DNA of 64,000 nucleotides from Fusobacteria bacterium ZRK30 (GTDB taxonomy: Bacteria > Fusobacteriota > Fusobacteriia > Fusobacteriales > Fusobacteriaceae): assembly GCA_024628785.1 (NCBI GenBank), contig CP102405.1, positions 1,302,001 through 1,366,000 of the forward strand. The letters are read 5' to 3'. Below the pieces are notes generated by a model. The model searched no databases. It was not told the DNA's origin and saw only the letters and a list, made by a program, of their open reading frames with translations. The position numbers were made by a program, and so were the translations under genes. Positions 16,233 to 24,214 of the stretch are shown here, piece by piece (the first letter of the stretch is position 1; each line of letters begins with the position of its first letter).

Positions 16233-17096
16233 ATGGATATCAGACAATTAAAATATTTTTTAGCCATTGCAGAGGCAAAAAATATAACTAAAGCAGCAAA
16301 AAAACTATATATTTCCCAGCCCCCATTGAGTCAGCAGTTAAAATTATTGGAGGAGGAATTAGGGGTAACCCTGTTAGAGAGAAGTACTCGAAAGATGAAG
16401 CTTACTGAAGCCGGTAAACTATTACAGCATCGAGCTAAACAGATTATTGAACTAATGGAAACTTCTGCAAAGGAGATTAAAAATTTAAATTTAGGAGTTA
16501 AGGGAATTCTTTCCATTGGATTTGTTTCTTCAGCAGGAGCCATGCTTCTGCCAGAACAAATTCATAATTTCTATAAGGAATATCCTGAGATTAATTTCCA
16601 AATGAAGGAGGGAAATACATACAAGATTTTGGACCTGTTAAACAATGGGATGATTGAGATTGGGATAGTGAGAACACCATTTAATACAGAAAATTTCAAT
16701 CTTATATATATGCCTAAGGAACCTATGGTTGCAGTAGCCAGGGAGGACCTGTTTTTTCCAAGTTCTTTAAAATCTATATCTTTAAAAGAACTAAAGGATA
16801 AACCTATAATATTAGATAAAAGATTTGAAAATTTAATTACTTCCAGCTGTCACCAAGTAGGGTTTCAGCCTAATATTATCTGTGAGGGAGAAGACAGTAA
16901 ATCCATCCTTTTATGGACATATACCGGGATGGGGATAGGAATAGTACCTAAAAGTGCAGCTAAACTTATGCCCAATAAGAATTTGAGATCGATAATAATA
17001 GAGGAAAGTGAATTAGAAACTCAAACTGTTATTGTCTGGGTAAAAAATCGTCCTTTGTCCGAAGTAGCAGAAACATTTTTACTAAATTTTAAATAA
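16233..17096 (+). CDS. LysR-family transcriptional regulator
   Basis: A 287-residue LysR regulator. The winged HTH is at residues 1-60 (MDIRQLKYFLAIAEAKNITKAAKKLYISQPPLSQQLKLLEEELG), followed by a linker helix and a two-lobe effector domain from about residue 90 (LSIGFVSSAGAMLLPEQI ... GMGIGIVPKSAA). It resembles CynR/CysB-like aromatic or small-ligand responders, but the effector is unknown. Divergence from the racemase suggests it regulates that gene. A GGGAG site precedes the ATG. Its terminator appears split by the downstream IS. Confidence 0.93.
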   Translation: MDIRQLKYFLAIAEAKNITKAAKKLYISQPPLSQQLKLLEEELGVTLLERSTRKMKLTEAGKLLQHRAKQIIELMETSAKEIKNLNLGVKGILSIGFVSSAGAMLLPEQIHNFYKEYPEINFQMKEGNTYKILDLLNNGMIEIGIVRTPFNTENFNLIYMPKEPMVAVAREDLFFPSSLKSISLKELKDKPIILDKRFENLITSSCHQVGFQPNIICEGEDSKSILLWTYTGMGIGIVPKSAAKLMPNKNLRSIIIEESELETQTVIVWVKNRPLSEVAETFLLNFK

Positions 17097-17146
17097 TAAT
17101 TGATGTAATCCTGGGTCTATTGACATAGTTAGTTAATTTCTATAAA

Positions 17147-17159
17147 AAAAGAGGCTTAT
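17147..17159. terminator. Left arm of the lysR/ridA terminator, split by the IS
   Basis: AAAAGAGGC plus TTAT. It pairs with GCCTCTTTT at 18397-18405. With the IS removed the two halves form a 9-bp stem with a TTAT/TTAA tetraloop and T-tracts in both directions. Confidence 0.6.
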
Positions 17160-17242
17160 TGATTATAATACCTTTAAAGTTCCGATTAAATAAAAAGCAT
17201 TTATGTTATTATTTAATTGAGAACTTTAGGAGGTATTTTTTT

Positions 17243-17497
17243 ATGTCAAAAAATAGAAAATGGAGCTACGAATTAAAAGTTGAAATCTGTAAACGCTTAA
17301 TTGCAGGTGAATCATATTCTTATTTAGCTAAAGAATATAACGTTAAAAGTACTGGAATGTTAGCGAATTGGAAGAAATCCTATTTAGATGGAACCCTTAC
17401 TAAAGATAGCAAACAGGGACGAAAAAAATGTGAAGTTGATGATGTTGAAATTTTAAAAAAGTGCTTTGCTCAATTGATGAAAATCCGTTCAAAATAA
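17243..17497 (+). CDS. IS150-like transposase OrfA (HTH protein)
   Basis: An 84-residue DNA-binding protein from the ATG preceded by AGGAGG. It contains a helix-turn-helix (KVEICKRLIAGESYSYLAKEYNVKSTGMLANWKKSYL), which binds the IS ends in IS3-family elements. It is shorter than the two-HTH OrfA of IS150. Translation either stops at 17497 or slips -1 into OrfB at A AAA AAG (17455-17461). Confidence 0.85.
   Translation: MSKNRKWSYELKVEICKRLIAGESYSYLAKEYNVKSTGMLANWKKSYLDGTLTKDSKQGRKKCEVDDVEILKKCFAQLMKIRSK
17455..17461 (+). promoter_or_regulatory. -1 programmed frameshift site A_AAA_AAG
   Basis: The heptamer is in the correct zero-frame phase within orfA (tta aaa aag). Slippage joins OrfA ...EILKK to VLCSIDENPF of OrfB, giving the OrfAB transposase usual for IS3 elements. 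Confidence 0.75.
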
Positions 17498-18354
17498 CTA
17501 ATATTGAAAAATATCAAATTATTGATTCTCTTAAAAAAGTTTATACTATTGAAAAATTAGCTAGTTTATTAAATATAACTTCTAGAGCTTATAGGAAATG
17601 GATTTCAAAGGGAAAACCTATAGCTAATAATTTTAATGACGACCACGCGGAATTAATATTAGTTGAGCATTTAAACAATTTTGAAGTCTATGGCACGCTG
17701 AGGCTTAAATACCATTTGTTGAAAAAACTTAATGTAAATTTTAACCATAAGAAGATCTTAAGATATAAAAATATCTTAAATTTAAAAACAATCACGCGCA
17801 AAAAGAAATCTATAAGTAGAAGAATTCAAGTTAAAAGAAATAAGTCTTATATGGCTGAAAATCTTTTAAACTGTAACTTTAAAGCAGAAAAACCCCGTAG
17901 TAAATATTCAACAGATGTTAGTTATATAAATTGTTCTGATGGTAGGTTATACCTTTCAGCTATAAAAGATTTGTATTCTAAGCAAATTATCTCATATGAT
18001 TTATCTAATAAAAATGACACCGATCTTATAATAAACACTTTAAAGGGAGTTAACCTTAGGGGGAGCATTCTCCATTCCGATCAGGGGTCATTATATTATA
18101 GCTGGAGTTATAGGAATCACTTAGAAAAGAATGAGTGTTTAAGGAGTATGTCGCGCCCAGGTGCATGTTGGGAAAACTCCCCAATAGAAAATTGGTTTTC
18201 CCAATTAAAAGAAGAACAATTACGAAGGATAGGAAAGCAGTCTAAATCTGAGACAAGAAAAAGTATAAAAAAATACGTTCAGTGGTACAACACTGAACGC
18301 ATTCAAAAAGATTTAAACTACCAATCACCTATTCAATTTTTAAATTCGAATTAG
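17461..18354 (+). CDS. IS150-like transposase OrfB (DDE catalytic domain)
   Basis: This is the catalytic half of the transposase, 297 codons from GTG and probably made mainly as an OrfAB frameshift product. The rve core has all three acidic residues: Asp in KYSTDVSYI, Asp in LHSDQGSLYYS, and Glu in ENSPIENWFSQLKEE about 35 residues later. The upstream IEKLASLLNITSRAYRKW is the usual HTH-like lead. No stop or frameshift breaks it, so the element may still be active. Confidence 0.9.
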   Translation: MLCSIDENPFKITNIEKYQIIDSLKKVYTIEKLASLLNITSRAYRKWISKGKPIANNFNDDHAELILVEHLNNFEVYGTLRLKYHLLKKLNVNFNHKKILRYKNILNLKTITRKKKSISRRIQVKRNKSYMAENLLNCNFKAEKPRSKYSTDVSYINCSDGRLYLSAIKDLYSKQIISYDLSNKNDTDLIINTLKGVNLRGSILHSDQGSLYYSWSYRNHLEKNECLRSMSRPGACWENSPIENWFSQLKEEQLRRIGKQSKSETRKSIKKYVQWYNTERIQKDLNYQSPIQFLNSN

Positions 18355-18392
18355 TTTTTTTATTAATCGGAACTTGACAGGGTATAGTATCA

Positions 18393-18405
18393 TTAAGCCT
18401 CTTTT
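18393..18405. terminator. Right arm of the lysR/ridA terminator, split by the IS
   Basis: TTAA plus GCCTCTTTT, the complement of the arm at 17147-17155. It ends 12 bases before the ridA stop. Confidence 0.6.
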
Positions 18406-18417
18406 AATTTTATGGTA

Positions 18418-18765
18418 CTATACTGTAGCTACGATAGAGATTTCTACCAATAATTCTTCTCTGGCCATTTTTGCTTCTACACATGCTCTGGCAGGAGCAA
18501 ATCCTTCATTTGTCCAGTTATCCCAAATTTCATTCATATCTTGAAATAGTGACATATCTTTAACATAGATTGTAGCAGATAAGACCTTATCTTTATTTGA
18601 CCCTACACTGGCTAATAATTCATCTATTTTTTCAAGGGTTGTAATTGTTTGATCTTTTATTCCTTTAGTAGCATCTTTGGCTACCTGCCCACATAGATAT
18701 ACTGTGTTGTTATGTACAACTACCTTACTTGTTCTTTTGTTAGTTTCATATCTTTTGATTTCCAT
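18418..18765 (-). CDS. ridA: RidA/YjgF-family enamine/imine deaminase
   Basis: RidA proteins hydrolyse reactive enamine/imine intermediates made by PLP enzymes. The 115-residue protein has the family core: [44 protein letters not shown] and [23 protein letters not shown], with the conserved Arg in PARACVE. It belongs to the short subgroup starting with a divergent N-terminus ([18 protein letters not shown]). It follows the molybdopterin-binding gene by about 73 bases and may share its transcript. The IS lies just beyond its 3' end. Confidence 0.9.
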   Translation of the reverse strand: MEIKRYETNKRTSKVVVHNNTVYLCGQVAKDATKGIKDQTITTLEKIDELLASVGSNKDKVLSATIYVKDMSLFQDMNEIWDNWTNEGFAPARACVEAKMAREELLVEISIVATV

Positions 18766-18838
18766 ATTATTTCTCCACCTTTTTATTTATTTTTATCTCT
18801 AGTCTATCATAGCCAGACCAGAGTTGTTGCTTTATCTT

Positions 18839-19855
18839 TTATTTGCCGAAACTGCAATTTGGGTATCTGCATATATCGCAATCTTGACAAAGACCACCAT
18901 GACCATATCTCATAATATCCTCTATACTTAATTTTTCTCCGCTGAGAACTCGAGGTAAGACCAGATCAAATACAGTTTTTTTACAATACATCACACAGCC
19001 GGGAAGCCCCATAATTGAAACCCCATCCAAATATGAAAGCAGAAACATGGAGCCGGGAAGTACCGGGGATCCATAACTTACCAACTCTCCTCCCAATTCA
19101 ATTATAGAACTAGGGGTGAGATCATCTGGATCTACAGACATGCCGCCTGTACATATTACCATATTTGCTCCATTATTTATATGAGTTTTAATGGCATTCT
19201 TTATCATATCTTTATCATCGGTTACTACAATCTGGCCGATTACATTGCAATCATATTCAGTCACTTTTTTTTCAACTACAGGTCCGAACTTATCCACTAT
19301 CCTTTTATGAAAGATCTCACTTCCTGTAGTTACTATACCGATATCCATCTTTTTAAATTCTTTTACATCTATTAATTTATAAGGAGTTATTTGTTTAGCT
19401 GACTCCATCTTTTCTTTTTTTATAATAAGGGGAATTACCCTTGCCCCAGCTATCTTATCTCCTTTTTTTACAGGGGTATTTTCAGGGAGTGTAGCAAAGG
19501 AGATTTGGCCTAACATATTCAATTCAAAAAGTTTTTCTTTATTTATTTTAAGCAGTCCGTCAGCTTCTGCATAGAATTCTATCTTACCTTCTTTAATATC
19601 TTCGCTTAAATAGATATTTTCTCCACAGCCGATCTCACCTAAAATTAATGCGGCATCATTTTCATGGAGTTGGTCTTCCCCAATTTCAAAGATATAGATA
19701 TGCTCCTTTCCCAATTTCAGGAGTTTATCGATGTCCTCTTCTCTGATTATATGCCCCTTTTTAAAGGCTCGTCCCTTAAATTTCCCTGGGATTATCTCTG
19801 TTATGTCATGGGAAATAACATGGCCGACTGCATCTTTTGTATCTATCCTCTTCAT
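18839..19855 (-). CDS. Molybdopterin-binding (MoCF) protein with a Cys-rich tail
   Basis: A 338-residue protein with a MoaB/MoeA-type molybdopterin-binding domain at about 170-320 (DIGIVTTGSEIFHKRIV, VICTGGMSVDPDDLTPSSI, GSPVLPGSMFLLSYLDG, MGLPGCVMY). The N-terminal 160 residues resemble the N-terminal segments of MoeA-like proteins (GRAFKKGHIIREEDI). The tail carries CX2CX2CX4C in GLCQDCDICRYPNCSFGK, a probable metal or Fe-S site. Such proteins are found with XdhC and YqeB in selenium-dependent molybdenum hydroxylase clusters, as here. It starts 10 bases after xdhC. Confidence 0.87.
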   Translation of the reverse strand: MKRIDTKDAVGHVISHDITEIIPGKFKGRAFKKGHIIREEDIDKLLKLGKEHIYIFEIGEDQLHENDAALILGEIGCGENIYLSEDIKEGKIEFYAEADGLLKINKEKLFELNMLGQISFATLPENTPVKKGDKIAGARVIPLIIKKEKMESAKQITPYKLIDVKEFKKMDIGIVTTGSEIFHKRIVDKFGPVVEKKVTEYDCNVIGQIVVTDDKDMIKNAIKTHINNGANMVICTGGMSVDPDDLTPSSIIELGGELVSYGSPVLPGSMFLLSYLDGVSIMGLPGCVMYCKKTVFDLVLPRVLSGEKLSIEDIMRYGHGGLCQDCDICRYPNCSFGK

Positions 19856-19865
19856 AACTCAGCTC

Positions 19866-20675
19866 CTATAATTTTATGGTTTTGACTTCTCTCATATGTT
19901 TTCCTGTCCCGTTATTTTTTACTTTTAATACCTCTGCCATTATCCCCAAAGCAATTTCAGCAGGTTCACCAGTTGATATATCCAACCCCACAGGAGAATA
20001 GATCTTTAAGAGATCGCTTTTTTCTATCCCTTCATCTATAAGGTCTCTATAACTTTCAACCACTTTTTTTCGACTTCCAATCATACCTACATAGGCTGTT
20101 TTTCGTCCTACAACAGCTTTTAATGCGCTTTTATCACCAAGATGTCCACGGGTTACTATAACGAGGTAGGAGCTGTCATCTAATGGATAATCTTTTAATA
20201 TTTTTCCTATATCTCCACAGAGAAGCTCGTCGGCTTTAGGAAATCTCTCCTCGGTCACGTATTCCTCCCTATCGTCTATTATTACAGTATACATATTGAG
20301 GTATTTTCCCAGTTTATAGAGGTCTATCCCCAGGTGTCCCCCACCAGCTATAATCAACTTTTTTCTCCTTTGAAAGACCTTGATATATCCCTTGACCTTT
20401 CCACCACAGATCATATCCAGACTGCCATCTGCTGCTAATGTAAATTCAAACTCCCTATTTTTACCGATTTCCATAGCTTCTACAGCAGAATTGATCACTT
20501 GAAATTCTAAGTTTCCGCCACCTATTGTACCTAGAGTTGTTCTATCGGAAAAAACTCCCATAATGCTGCCAGATTTTCCAGGGCTAGACCCATTTACACC
20601 TATAAGAGTTACTAGGGCCACTTTTTCTCCGCTATCTATCCTTTTGGCTATCTCCTGCATGATTTTACCTTCCAT
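19866..20675 (-). CDS. xdhC: XdhC/CoxI-family molybdoenzyme maturation factor
   Basis: XdhC-type chaperones bind molybdenum cofactor, promote its sulfuration and insert it into xanthine-dehydrogenase-type hydroxylases. The 269-residue protein has the N-terminal XdhC domain (ALVTLIGVNGSSPGKSGSIMGV, GTIGGGNLEFQVI) and a C-terminal Rossmann domain (KLIIAGGGHLGIDLYKLG, VIIDDREEYVTEERFP, YLVIVTRGHLGDKSALKA, GMIGSRKKV). Two ATGs are possible: the first has AGGAGGG and the second, five codons later, GGAAGG. It sits between modB and the MoCF protein. The hydroxylase itself is not in the window. Confidence 0.9.
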   Translation of the reverse strand: MEGKIMQEIAKRIDSGEKVALVTLIGVNGSSPGKSGSIMGVFSDRTTLGTIGGGNLEFQVINSAVEAMEIGKNREFEFTLAADGSLDMICGGKVKGYIKVFQRRKKLIIAGGGHLGIDLYKLGKYLNMYTVIIDDREEYVTEERFPKADELLCGDIGKILKDYPLDDSSYLVIVTRGHLGDKSALKAVVGRKTAYVGMIGSRKKVVESYRDLIDEGIEKSDLLKIYSPVGLDISTGEPAEIALGIMAEVLKVKNNGTGKHMREVKTIKL

Positions 20676-20791
20676 ACTTCCCTCCTGTTTTACTTTATCT
20701 AAAATCTATTTGATTCATATTATAACGTTTTATTTAATTCTTACTTTATTTTGAATGTAATTATCTTCTGTTATAGTTTTGGGAGAAGAAA

Positions 20792-21466
20792 TTAAGAGTG
20801 GTCTCTCTGTTTAGAACTATTATTTAACCAATAGTGGTTATAACACCACATGACAGCAAAACTGATACAGGTTACTATAATTAGAAGGATATTAGCTGAA
20901 TGATTATCTCCTCTTTCCACTGCATAATAGATAGCCATAGGTATGGTTTGGGTTTTTCCTGGGATATTCCCGGCGATCATGAGAGTAGCCCCAAATTCCC
21001 CAAAAGATCTGCCGAAGGAAAGGACTGCACCGGCTCCAATATTTTTTCTGATCAGGGGTAAAAAGATATATCTGCACATCTCTAACTTAGTAGCTCCCAT
21101 TTCAAAGGCTGCTTCTATATGCTCTCGGTCTATCTCTAAAAAACCTGCTTTAATACATTGGTATGCCATAGGAAGGGAGACAAGAACACATGCAATGACC
21201 CCTGCTTTCCATGTAAATATCACCTCTATTCCGTAGATAGCTAAGAATCTGCCTAAAATTCCATTTTTTCCCAGGAGGATGAGGAGTATATACCCTAAAA
21301 CCGAAGGGGGAAAAAATAGTGGGAAACTTATAAACCCTTCAATCAGTTTATCTCTTTTTCGGTTCCCTTTAGAGATAAAGAGTGCCAGGATAAAACTTAA
21401 AATTATAGTTATAAGTGTAGATAAAAGAGCTATTTTTAAAGATAACTTACTTGCTTCGAATATCAT
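20792..21466 (-). CDS. modB: Molybdate ABC transporter permease
   Basis: The membrane subunit of the molybdate importer: 224 residues, five or six helices, with the permease EAA loop in EAAFEMGATKLEMCRYIFLPLI and the ModB/CysT-like FISFPLFFPPSVLGYILL. It follows modA directly (the modA stop and modB start adjoin). The expected ATPase gene modC is not next to it. The C-terminus ends in a short hydrophilic tail (NNSSKQRDHS). Confidence 0.92.
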   Translation of the reverse strand: MIFEASKLSLKIALLSTLITIILSFILALFISKGNRKRDKLIEGFISFPLFFPPSVLGYILLILLGKNGILGRFLAIYGIEVIFTWKAGVIACVLVSLPMAYQCIKAGFLEIDREHIEAAFEMGATKLEMCRYIFLPLIRKNIGAGAVLSFGRSFGEFGATLMIAGNIPGKTQTIPMAIYYAVERGDNHSANILLIIVTCISFAVMWCYNHYWLNNSSKQRDHS

Positions 21467-22192
21467 CTATCTCACCTTAAATCCATATTTTTTAAAAATT
21501 TCTATATTTTTAATCAGGTAATCGCTGAAATTTTTTCCTGAAATACTATCCGCTTTTACTCCTGACCCATATACTATTGGGGAGTGTAAGTCATTGTCGA
21601 TATAATAGATCTCTTTATCCTTTAGGAGGAGAGCATCAGTTTTATAAACTATAGAGTAATCTACCTCACCTATCTTCACATAGAAAAGTGCTGATCTGAC
21701 ATCTTTGGTCAGGAGGATATTTTCCTTAAAATCTTTCCACAGACCTGATCTTAGCAATGTTTCGCGAGCATACCTACCTGCCGGGACAAAATCAGGGTCT
21801 CCCATGGCTAGTGGTTTTTCTGTATTTATTAAAATATCTTTGAAATTATTTATTTTGTTATTTCCTATAACTACCAGACTGTTTTCCAAGAGGTATTTAC
21901 TCTCATCGACAATCTTTTTTTCTGCAAGCTGATCTATATGATCTTTAGAAGCTAAAAATATAAAATCTACCGGAGCTCCTTCCTCCATCTGTTTTCTGAG
22001 TGAACCGGATCCGCCTAAATTTATCCTAACCTCTATACCTGTGTCCCTTGTATAGTTTTTTGCAATCTCTTCGATACCATCAGTGAGACTGGCAGCGATA
22101 CTTATAGTCACACTTTTCTTTTCTTTTTTATCCTTATTACAGCTCATCAGAAATGAGATCACAATGAGGACAAGGAATATTCTTTTTATCAT
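21467..22192 (-). CDS. modA: Molybdate-binding lipoprotein
   Basis: The extracytoplasmic solute-binding protein for molybdate (or tungstate), 241 residues, with lipobox FLMSC (Cys18). Family motifs are VTISIAASLTDGIEEIAKNY, VRINLGGSGSLRKQMEEGAPVDFIFLAS, LAMGDPDFVPAGRYARETL and VDYSIVYKTDALL. These cover the oxyanion-binding Ser residues and the PAG hinge. It adjoins yqeB upstream (22192/22193) and modB downstream, so the three are one operon. Confidence 0.93.
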   Translation of the reverse strand: MIKRIFLVLIVISFLMSCNKDKKEKKSVTISIAASLTDGIEEIAKNYTRDTGIEVRINLGGSGSLRKQMEEGAPVDFIFLASKDHIDQLAEKKIVDESKYLLENSLVVIGNNKINNFKDILINTEKPLAMGDPDFVPAGRYARETLLRSGLWKDFKENILLTKDVRSALFYVKIGEVDYSIVYKTDALLLKDKEIYYIDNDLHSPIVYGSGVKADSISGKNFSDYLIKNIEIFKKYGFKVR

Positions 22193-22990
22193 CTAAATCT
22201 TTCTCCTCAGGTATAAAACTGCTTCCAAAGCTGATCCGCCAATACTTCTGGCTTTATCTGATATGGTATGGCAGTTCTGCTGCTCGTCTCTACGGGGATC
22301 TACATCTCCTATCTTAAATCCCTTAGGAACTTGATATCCATCTCTTATAAGACCTCTTAAAACACCGGTTAGAGGGGATCTGACCTCTGTATTATCTATG
22401 AGAGCAATTATCTCGCCTTTTTCTACAAGATCTCCGATCTTCCTGGTATTTTTAATTACTCCATCAACTTTACTGTAGATAACTCTTTCCCTTCCATAGC
22501 CATTTATAATTCCTGGAATACCGGTGTTCTTTTTGGCTTCACCGGAAAAAATTAAGCGCCCCAGATCGTGACCACGCATTGTTTCTATGGCAATATCGAC
22601 ATCTTGTCCTGCACTAAAACCAGGACCTATGCCTACAGTAATAGGAGCCATCTGGAGATTTGTTCCTAAGTTTCTTTTAGCTAAGATAGCATCCACTACA
22701 GCCAAAGGCTTTAATTTTTTTATTACATTACCATGAGGGTCCACAATTACAGCTATAGCTCCACCATCTAATACCTTATCGATCTCGTCTATCCTGTGAA
22801 CCAGGACAGCTTTACTTCCTTCCAGGATCACTTCTTTTTCATATATGGCTTCTCCATAACAGACCGCTCTCCTTATAAAGGACGGCTTTTCTGTCTCTAA
22901 AACTAAGACTCTAAATCCACTCCTATGAAATTTTTGTATCACACCAGAAGCAAGATCTCCTCCCCCTCTTACTATTACTAATTCAGACAT
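22193..22990 (-). CDS. yqeB: YqeB-type selenium-dependent molybdenum hydroxylase accessory protein
   Basis: A 265-residue protein starting VIVRGGGDLASGVIQKFHRSGF, a nucleotide-binding-like glycine loop, with VIVDPHGNVI, DAILAKRN, PITVGIGPGFSAGQDVDIAIETMRGHDLGR and a late biotinyl-like segment (GDLVEKGEIIALIDNTEVRSPLTGVLRGLIRDG). This order matches the EF2563/YqeB family, encoded with selenium-dependent molybdenum hydroxylases. Its exact reaction is unknown. It opens the operon yqeB-modA-modB, with xdhC and the MoCF gene following after about 116 bases. Confidence 0.87.
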   Translation of the reverse strand: MSELVIVRGGGDLASGVIQKFHRSGFRVLVLETEKPSFIRRAVCYGEAIYEKEVILEGSKAVLVHRIDEIDKVLDGGAIAVIVDPHGNVIKKLKPLAVVDAILAKRNLGTNLQMAPITVGIGPGFSAGQDVDIAIETMRGHDLGRLIFSGEAKKNTGIPGIINGYGRERVIYSKVDGVIKNTRKIGDLVEKGEIIALIDNTEVRSPLTGVLRGLIRDGYQVPKGFKIGDVDPRRDEQQNCHTISDKARSIGGSALEAVLYLRRKI

Positions 22991-23083
22991 TTTTAGTGAT
23001 TCCTCCCTCTATTTAAACTCTAATGAACCTATTAAGTAACTTTTATGCCGACATTTTAATTTTGAAATATTCTTAAAAAATAA

Positions 23084-23115
23084 ACTCCTACTGAAATAAT
23101 AGGAGTCTTCTTTTT
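23084..23115. terminator. Terminator downstream of the M23 peptidase
   Basis: ACTCCTA (23084-23090) pairs with TAGGAGT (23100-23106). There are T-rich runs on both strands just outside the stem. Confidence 0.65.
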
Positions 23116-23140
23116 GATACTTTGAGAAATCATAAAAGAA

Positions 23141-23962
23141 TTATAATTTCATAGGGTTCATAGATTGTTTTTTATATCTGATCTCATAGTGCAGGTGGGG
23201 ACCGGTAACCCTTCCGGTCTTTCCAGATTTAGCTATAACTTTACCCTTAGAGACTCTCTGTCCTTTTTTTACCAAGATTCGATTTAAGTGTGCAAATCTT
23301 GTTTCGTAGTTATTTCCATTATCTATAATAATGATCTTCCCGTATCCATTCATCCAACCAGCATAGGTAACTACTCCACTATAGGGAGAGTAAACAGGAG
23401 TATTTATAGGTGCTTTCAGGTCTACCCCTGTATGCAGTATCTTTCTGCCTAAAACAGGGTGGTCTCTATATCCATAGGGGCTGTTCACAGACATAGTCTG
23501 TAATGGCTGTCCAAAGTTTTTTAAAGTAGAACTTTTGGAATTATTTTTATATGTTGTGGAAGAAGTTGAACTATAGTTTAGGTCTCCCTTATTTACCATC
23601 TTTCCTAAGTATATTTTATTACCCCTGTAGAGTGTATTGCTTTTTAAATTGTTTATTTTTTTTAAACGATCAACTTTTACATCATATTTTTTTGAAATAC
23701 TATAGAGTGTGTCTCCAGACTTTACTATATGATAGCTGCCTTTATAATTTTTAGAAGGCTTGAGATATATCTTTTGACCGGAGTATAATAAATTACTTTC
23801 TAAGTTATTTATTCCCTTTAATTCCGAGACTGAAACATCTCTTTTTTGAGAAATGGAGTACAGTGTATCCCCTTTTTTTACAGTGTAATACTTACTGTTA
23901 GAACATGATATTAAGATAACCGAGGTTATTATTATAAAAAGTATCTTTTGTATGGGTCTCAT
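23141..23962 (-). CDS. LysM-LysM-M23 murein endopeptidase lipoprotein
   Basis: A 273-residue lipoprotein (lipobox LISC, Cys20) with two LysM peptidoglycan-binding repeats (about 25-67 and 76-118: YTVKKGDTLYSISQK and YHIVKSGDTLYSISKK), a Ser/Thr-rich linker, and a C-terminal M23 (lysostaphin/NlpD-like) domain (about 160-273). Zinc ligands are in LHTGVDLKA and the HLHYEI motif, with a further catalytic-type His in RFAHLNRI. The site looks complete, so it may be an active hydrolase rather than a NlpD-type activator. It is monocistronic. Confidence 0.93.
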   Translation of the reverse strand: MRPIQKILFIIITSVILISCSNSKYYTVKKGDTLYSISQKRDVSVSELKGINNLESNLLYSGQKIYLKPSKNYKGSYHIVKSGDTLYSISKKYDVKVDRLKKINNLKSNTLYRGNKIYLGKMVNKGDLNYSSTSSTTYKNNSKSSTLKNFGQPLQTMSVNSPYGYRDHPVLGRKILHTGVDLKAPINTPVYSPYSGVVTYAGWMNGYGKIIIIDNGNNYETRFAHLNRILVKKGQRVSKGKVIAKSGKTGRVTGPHLHYEIRYKKQSMNPMKL

Positions 23963-24028
23963 AAACTCTCCTAAGATTTAAATTTTCTATTAGATATAAA
24001 AATAATAGTTATTAAAATTATACTCTAT

Positions 24029-24054
24029 TTCATTGGTTTCTGTAAACCGATGAA
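24029..24054. promoter_or_regulatory. Inverted repeat upstream of methionine gamma-lyase
   Basis: TTCATTGGTTT and AAACCGATGAA are separated by CTGT: 11 bp with one T/G mismatch. It lies about 30 bases before a TATAAT box (24083-24088), as an operator might, and about 160 bases before the gene. A second short dyad, GTTAAA/TTTAAC, lies at about 24064-24079. Confidence 0.4.
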
Positions 24055-24214
24055 GGGAAGAATGTTAAACTTTTTTAACGGATATAATATCTTTAATAAA
24101 AATTAAAGTTAATTTTAATCAAAGAGGGCATTTATTCTAAAAAATTGCTTTTTCTAAGGAAGTGTTGTATAAATGGGGTAGGTTGAAATAACGGTTTTTT
24201 AAGGGGGCTTCAAA

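Larger units (their letters stand above)
17160..18392 (+). mobile_element. IS3-family (IS150-group-like) insertion sequence, about 1233 bp
   Basis: The element begins TGATTATAATACC and ends GGTATAGTATCA. The imperfect terminal inverted repeats extend about 37 bases and include a shared AAGTTCCGATTAA near each end. It encodes orfA and orfB with a -1 frameshift signal. The flanking TTAT/TTAA would be a 4-bp target duplication with one mismatch, in line with the 3-4 bp of this group. No second copy is in the window. The ends are my inference from symmetry; a reading that includes the outer AAAAGAGGC arms would give 17147-18405. Confidence 0.82.

Noticed and set aside
20790-20812. modB C-terminus (KQRDHS) resembling the KQRD end made by the dispersed repeat at 58348
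   Set aside because: At DNA level only about 11 of 17 bases match and the palindrome is missing, so chance or extreme decay; not counted as a copy.
23963-24214. SAM riboswitch before methionine gamma-lyase
   Set aside because: I could not find the conserved helices or kink-turn of a SAM-I riboswitch; only short dyads are present.
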